DNA of 64,000 nt from Bacillus sp. P14.5 (GTDB lineage Bacteria; Bacillota; Bacilli; Bacillales; Bacillaceae_B): contig NZ_NIJF01000044.1 in NCBI RefSeq assembly GCF_003316765.1, positions 62,001 through 126,000 on the forward strand. The letters are read 5' to 3'. The position numbers and the translations under genes were made by a program. Below, piece after piece: positions 60,327 through 64,000 of the stretch. The notes under the pieces were generated by a model. The model was not told where the DNA came from, made no database searches, and saw nothing but the letters and a program-made list of their open reading frames with translations. Each line of letters begins with the position of its first letter. Position 1 is the first letter of the stretch.

Positions 60327-60369
60327 AAAAGGAGTGTCAAATCTCCTTGATTTTGACACTCCTTTTTTC
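60327..60369. terminator. orphan strong hairpin with T-run
   Basis: AAAAGGAGTGTCAAATC pairs with GATTTTGACACTCCTTTT (one bulged position), and TTTTTTCT follows. A good terminator already sits at 60198, and no gene lies between them, so this hairpin may end an unannotated small RNA starting after 60231, or act on the minus strand. Confidence 0.55.
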
Positions 60370-60552
60370 TTTATTTAGCGGTATTTTTGCTGATTAACCT
60401 GTTCAATTGGTATTACAAAATGCACCCTAAATAGCAAATGACAGAACTTTTTGGTCTTCAAAATTTGAGGAACAATTTCCTAAACACTTTCAATCCCAAT
60501 ATTAATCTAAAGGAGAGTAGTTAATTATAAAAAATCCAGCACTAATCTAATT

Positions 60553-60763
60553 TGATTGGAACGGAAGGTGTGTGACCTCCTGCGGGACTAGCGGTCGTCT
60601 ACTTCCAGCACCTACCCCTCGGGGTCAAATAACCCCGAGAGATAAAAAGGAAGACCGCCTTTTTTTCTCTTGAGAACATTTGCCTGTCGGGGCTGACCAA
60701 GGTGCTTCCACTTTTGAAGACAGGTGAGACCCCGCAGAGTCACGAACCTGGAGTGGAAATCAA
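60553..60763. repeat. nested palindrome: family B inside family A, second copy
   Basis: Outer arms TTGATTGGAACGGAAGGTGT and ...CACGAACCTGGAGTGGAAATCAA enclose a family B unit (60595-60716: CCCCTCGGGGTCAAATAACC ... GCCTGTCGGGGCTGACCAAG). Architecture equals that at 16354-16598; the inner element lies at the same relative place, between the CTCCTGCGGGACTAGCGG arm and the CAGGTGAGACCCCGC arm. Confidence 0.75.
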
Positions 60764-61222
60764 TAGACATTGTTTTTTTGTGCGAATTACTCAGCCATTT
60801 CTTTGACTAATTATAAGCTTGTACTTCAAAACATAACCCGCTCTTCTCTTTCTTGCTAAACAGGCAATCTAAAGGTGATTATATCGATATTTTGTGGGAT
60901 TTATATAAATTTGCAGCAAAGTTTAATAATCAGCGAAGTCAGGATTCGTTTCATACAGCACACAATATCTTAATCAGATAATCGATGCAGCTGGAAGGGG
61001 GTTTCATCTTCCCCGCCGCAAAATCAATTTGGATAATAGCCATGTGACCAAATACGCTTGAAGGATGATGGCTTCCCTTTTTTATAAAAGTGTCTAATTT
61101 GCGACAAACGTCGAAAAAGTACTGCGTAGGACTTTCACTTTCGATCTATTTAAAGTAAAATAAATATTGTTTATAATAAACACAACCTATACTATCAACT
61201 GTTACATAAGGGAGGTTAATTT
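60764..61222. other. intergenic stretch upstream of cccA
   Basis: It includes the cccA promoter region, probably near 61155-61185 (AT-rich). No gene with a ribosome binding site was found. GGAAGGGGGTTTCATCTTCC near 61000 is a partial palindrome. Confidence 0.3.
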
Positions 61223-61600
61223 ATGAATCGCAATCCGATTATTCCATTCATTCTAATTATGGTTTTTGGAATCGGCCTTGTTTTCTTTATGTCTTTAGAA
61301 GGATTGAATAACTCTGAAGAGATGGCAGAAGAACACGGTGAAGGGTCCGAAGAGACTGAAGAGGGCGGTACAGCTGACGGAGGCGAGTTCGATCCTGAAG
61401 CTCACTATGAGAAAGCATGTATGTCTTGTCACGGCGGAAGCTATGAAGGTGGAGCAGGTCCAGCCCTTACTGGTGTCGGCGACCGTTACTCTCAGGAAGA
61501 AATTGTCGAAATCCTTAAAAACGGTAAAGGCAGCGGTATGCCAGCCGGCCTAGTACCAGGAAACGAAGAAGCCATGGCTGAATGGTTAATGTCTTTATAA
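61223..61600 (+). CDS. cccA: cytochrome c-550, membrane-anchored
   Basis: Small c-type cytochrome of the respiratory chain on the outer face of the membrane. Membrane anchor at about 8-26, acidic linker, heme motif CMSCH (66-70), and axial Met in GSGMPAG. 125 residues, similar to B. subtilis cytochrome c-550. Ribosome binding site AAGGGAGG. Terminator follows. Confidence 0.95.
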   Translation: MNRNPIIPFILIMVFGIGLVFFMSLEGLNNSEEMAEEHGEGSEETEEGGTADGGEFDPEAHYEKACMSCHGGSYEGGAGPALTGVGDRYSQEEIVEILKNGKGSGMPAGLVPGNEEAMAEWLMSL

Positions 61601-61607
61601 TTGTCTG

Positions 61608-61640
61608 AAAAGTCCTTTGCATATGCAAAGGACTTTTTTT
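61608..61640 (+). terminator. cccA terminator
   Basis: Perfect stem AAAAGTCCTTTGCAT / ATGCAAAGGACTTTT, then TTT. Confidence 0.9.
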
Positions 61641-61733
61641 TGAGGGGAAACTTGGTTAGAATGAGAAGCGTAAAGTGTACGGATATACTTTTATAATCGT
61701 TTATAAACCAAATACATACTAAAAGGTGAAAAT

Positions 61734-62411
61734 ATGAATGCAGAAAAATTATCGAAAAGATTAGAGACTGTTGTTTCGTTTATCCTTGAGGGCTCCAGAA
61801 TTGCCGATATCGGCTCTGATCATGCTTACTTGCCTTGTTACGCGGTGGACAAGAACATCGCGGTTTCCGGGGTAGCAGGGGAGGTTGCGGAGGGACCCTA
61901 TCAATCCGCGGTCAAGCAGGTGAAATATTCACAGCTGGAAGACGCCATCTCCGTCCGAAAAGGAGATGGTCTTGAAGTCATCCAGCCTAATGAAACAGAT
62001 TGCATAACGATTGCCGGGATGGGCGGCGCCTTAATAGCAAGTATCCTTGAAAAAGGAAAGGATAAGCTGGAGGGAGTCAGCCGTCTGATTCTCCAACCTA
62101 ATGTGGGTTCTGTTTCCATCAGGAAGTGGCTGTTGGAAAATGGATGGGAGCTGAAGGCTGAACGGATTTTGGAAGAAGATGACAAGATTTATGAAGTCCT
62201 TGCTGCAGACAGAGGAAATCCTGAAGAGCCCTATACGGATATGGATAGTGAATTGCTGCTGGGCCCATTTTTAACAAAAGAGAAAAGTGCCGTCTTTAAA
62301 CGCAAGTGGGAGAACGAATTAAAGCAATGGAAGATAATAATAGACAAAATGGAAGAGGCTGAAGATTCTCCCCAATTGAGAGAGAGAAAAGCTGGAATTC
62401 AGAAAAAATAG
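61734..62411 (+). CDS. trmK: tRNA m1A22 methyltransferase TrmK
   Basis: SAM-dependent enzyme methylating adenine 22 of tRNA. RIADIGSDHAYLPCYAV (motif I), ITIAGMGGALIASIL (active-site loop) and ILQPNVGSVSIRKWL. 225 residues. ATG 61734 behind AAAGGTGAAA. Followed 21 bp later by yqfO, the usual partner. Confidence 0.95.
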   Translation: MNAEKLSKRLETVVSFILEGSRIADIGSDHAYLPCYAVDKNIAVSGVAGEVAEGPYQSAVKQVKYSQLEDAISVRKGDGLEVIQPNETDCITIAGMGGALIASILEKGKDKLEGVSRLILQPNVGSVSIRKWLLENGWELKAERILEEDDKIYEVLAADRGNPEEPYTDMDSELLLGPFLTKEKSAVFKRKWENELKQWKIIIDKMEEAEDSPQLRERKAGIQKK

Positions 62412-62432
62412 ACATTGTTGAGGAGGTATTGC

Positions 62433-63551
62433 ATGAAAACCGTTAACGGTCATGAAATCATCTCACTATTCGAGACACTTGCACCAAAAGAGCTTGCTGA
62501 AGAGGGAGATAAAATCGGACTGCAGATAGGAAGGCTTAACCAAAAAACAGATAAAGTAATGATTACCTTGGATGTCCTCGAAGAAGTGGTGGATGAAGCC
62601 ATTGAAAAAGGTGTTCAATTAATTATTGCCCATCATCCTCCCTTGTTTAGATCCTTGAAATCCATTCGAACAGACACGGTACAAGGCAGGATGATTGAAA
62701 AGCTGATCAAAAATGACATTTCTGTTTATGCTGCCCATACCAACCTTGATGTAGCAAAGGGCGGCGTCAATGATTTGTTAACAGAGGCTCTTGGATTGAA
62801 GGATACTAAGTTATTGCTTCCAACCTACCAAGAGAAGTTGAAGAAGCTCGCAGTATTCGTGCCTGAAGAGGACGCTGAAAAAGTCAGAAAAGCACTCGGA
62901 GATGCCGGAGCGGGCCATATAGGAAACTACAGCCACTGCACCTTTTCGAGTCCGGGGACAGGCAGATTTCTGCCTGGAGAAGGCACGGATCCTCATATAG
63001 GGGAAAGAGGAAAATTGGCGGAAGCTTCTGAAGTGAGAGTGGAAACCATCTATCCAGAAAAATTGGAAAAGAAAGTGTTGAAAGCCCTTATAAAAAGCCA
63101 TCCTTACGAAGAAGCGGCCTATGATATTATCCCGATTGATAATGAGGGTGAGACTCTTGGCCTTGGCAGAGTGGGAACTCTGTCCTCACCATTGTCTCTG
63201 AAAGAGTTTGCGGAGTATGTAAAGGAAAAGCTCGATGTGGGTAATGTCAGGGTAACAGGTTCTTTGACGGACTCTATTCAAAAAGTTGCGGTATTGGGCG
63301 GAGATGGCAATAAATTCATCCATAATGCCAAATACAGTGGGGCGGATGTGTTTGTCACGGGAGATTTATATTACCATACTGCGCATGATGCCATGATGAT
63401 TGGACTCAACGTGGTGGATGCAGGTCATCATATTGAAAAAGTCATGAAAGAAGGAGTTGCCCGGTGGATGACAGAGAACAGCCGGGAAAGAGGAATGGAC
63501 GTGGAATATCTGGTTTCTGAGGTGAACACCAATCCATTTACATTTATATAA
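62433..63551 (+). CDS. yqfO: Nif3-like dinuclear metal center protein YqfO
   Basis: Nif3/DUF34 family with an inserted PII-like (CutA1-like) middle domain. Metal ligands in IIAHHPPLF and YAAHTNLDVAKGG, and the C-terminal VTGDLYYHTAHDA. 372 residues, the long Gram-positive form. ATG 62433 behind GAGGAGG; the upstream in-frame TTG lacks a site. Function still unclear in the family; suggested roles in metal or metabolite handling. Confidence 0.94.
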   Translation: MKTVNGHEIISLFETLAPKELAEEGDKIGLQIGRLNQKTDKVMITLDVLEEVVDEAIEKGVQLIIAHHPPLFRSLKSIRTDTVQGRMIEKLIKNDISVYAAHTNLDVAKGGVNDLLTEALGLKDTKLLLPTYQEKLKKLAVFVPEEDAEKVRKALGDAGAGHIGNYSHCTFSSPGTGRFLPGEGTDPHIGERGKLAEASEVRVETIYPEKLEKKVLKALIKSHPYEEAAYDIIPIDNEGETLGLGRVGTLSSPLSLKEFAEYVKEKLDVGNVRVTGSLTDSIQKVAVLGGDGNKFIHNAKYSGADVFVTGDLYYHTAHDAMMIGLNVVDAGHHIEKVMKEGVARWMTENSRERGMDVEYLVSEVNTNPFTFI

Positions 63552-63558
63552 CTCGTGA

Positions 63559-63605
63559 AAGCAAGCAAAGAAGGCATTCATAAAGAATGCCTTCTTTGCT
63601 TGCTT
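63559..63605 (+). terminator. terminator of trmK-yqfO
   Basis: A perfect 21-bp stem from AAGCAAGCAAAG... to ...CTTTGCTTGCTT around ATAAA. There is no separate T-run, so termination efficiency is uncertain, but it lies just after the stop codon. Confidence 0.7.
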
Positions 63606-63649
63606 ATGAAATTAAAATTTCAACCTCTGAGGATAACTGTTAATCCGCG

Positions 63650-63762
63650 TCCAGCTTCAGCAGCCCCTCGGGGTCAAATAACTCGAAAAGAGTAAAAGAG
63701 AAGGGCGCCTTTTTCCTCTCCGGAGCAATTTCATGTGGAAGCTGGACAAGGTGCTTCCGTTA
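63650..63762. repeat. family B palindromic repeat, shortened copy
   Basis: TCCAGCTTCAGCAGCCCCTC, GGGGTCAAATAACTCGAAAAG and GGAAGCTGGACAAGGTGCTT match the family B unit, with several deletions and an altered inner stem. Sited downstream of yqfO. Confidence 0.65.
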
Positions 63763-63919
63763 AAAAAACCTGGCTGCGTCAATGTCACGGAGAGCTTTAA
63801 GATTGGTATAAAAATCTCACTTCAGGATAGGGTAAAGTTGGTTTCCCGACCAATCCATTTCGGCATAGAATGATGTCTGTCCTGGGAAAGACCTGAACAA
63901 TCCTGCCAGTTATATCTAA

Positions 63920-64000
63920 AATAGGCGGAAGATTTCCGGTTAAGCTCTGGAATAGAATTCGATTTGGTTTAATAAGCGGAAATATTCCGCTTAAGTATAG
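63920..64000. repeat. family C repeat, two units at the window edge
   Basis: GGCGGAAGATTTCCGG-type and AAGCGGAAATATTCCGCTTA palindromes with GCGGAA at 63925 and 63976, 51 bp apart. They have the form of the four-hairpin elements at 15781 and 35836, with GCGG in place of GGGG. The element continues beyond the window. 63763-63919 holds nothing recognisable. Confidence 0.6.

Overview
The window is a chromosomal core segment from an endospore-forming Bacillaceae species (Bacillus sensu lato, not B. subtilis itself). The gene order follows the B. subtilis sigK/sda-yqeG to sigA-yqfO arc almost gene for gene: sda, yqeGH-aroE-yqeI-nadD-yqeK-rsfS-yqeM, comER/comEABC, holA, rpsT, gpr, spoIIP, lepA, hemW, hrcA-grpE-dnaK-dnaJ-prmA-rsmE-mtaB, rpsU-yqeY, yqeZ-floA-yqfB, yqfCD-phoH-pgpH-ybeY-dgkA, cdd-era-yqzL-recO, glyS, ccpN-ppsR-yqxD, dnaG-sigA, cccA, trmK-yqfO. 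Sporulation genes (sigK, sda, gpr, spoIIP, yqfC, yqfD, YrzI-type peptides) and the comE locus fit a spore-forming, potentially competent Gram-positive rod.

Layout. 1-2.3 kb: small YrzI-type peptides and a frameshifted sigK. 2.5-9.3 kb: psd, sda behind a DnaA-box cluster, and the tightly packed yqeG-yqeM run. 9.4-15.7 kb: comER opposed to comEA-EB-EC, then holA. 15.7-21 kb: rpsT, gpr, spoIIP and yqxA, separated by repeats. 21-32.7 kb: lepA, hemW and the CIRCE-controlled heat-shock operon. 32.9-37.2 kb: a sugar-regulated malL, deoC and yqeW. 37.2-47.1 kb: rpsU-yqeY, a sigma-W-type yqeZ-floA-yqfB unit and the yqfC-dgkA operon. 47.8-58 kb: cdd-era-recO, an inverted single-chain glyS with a T-box, ccpN-ppsR, and dnaG-sigA. 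58-64 kb: an unknown membrane protein, a frameshifted acyl-CoA dehydrogenase, cccA, trmK and yqfO.

No mobile element, CRISPR array, phage or dedicated defence system is visible. The unusual content is in the spaces between genes. (1) Four families of intergenic hairpin repeats occur; three of them are arrays whose units sit 51-52 bp (or 61-62 bp) apart, close to whole helical turns. (2) Two palindromic families are nested inside each other at two loci. (3) A structured 5' leader precedes rpsU. (4) The yqfB terminator contains the yqfC ribosome binding site. (5) Four genes (sigK twice, gpr, pgpH, an acyl-CoA dehydrogenase) carry single-base losses, four of the five clearly in homopolymer runs. 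This looks more like a sequencing or assembly error signature than real gene decay.
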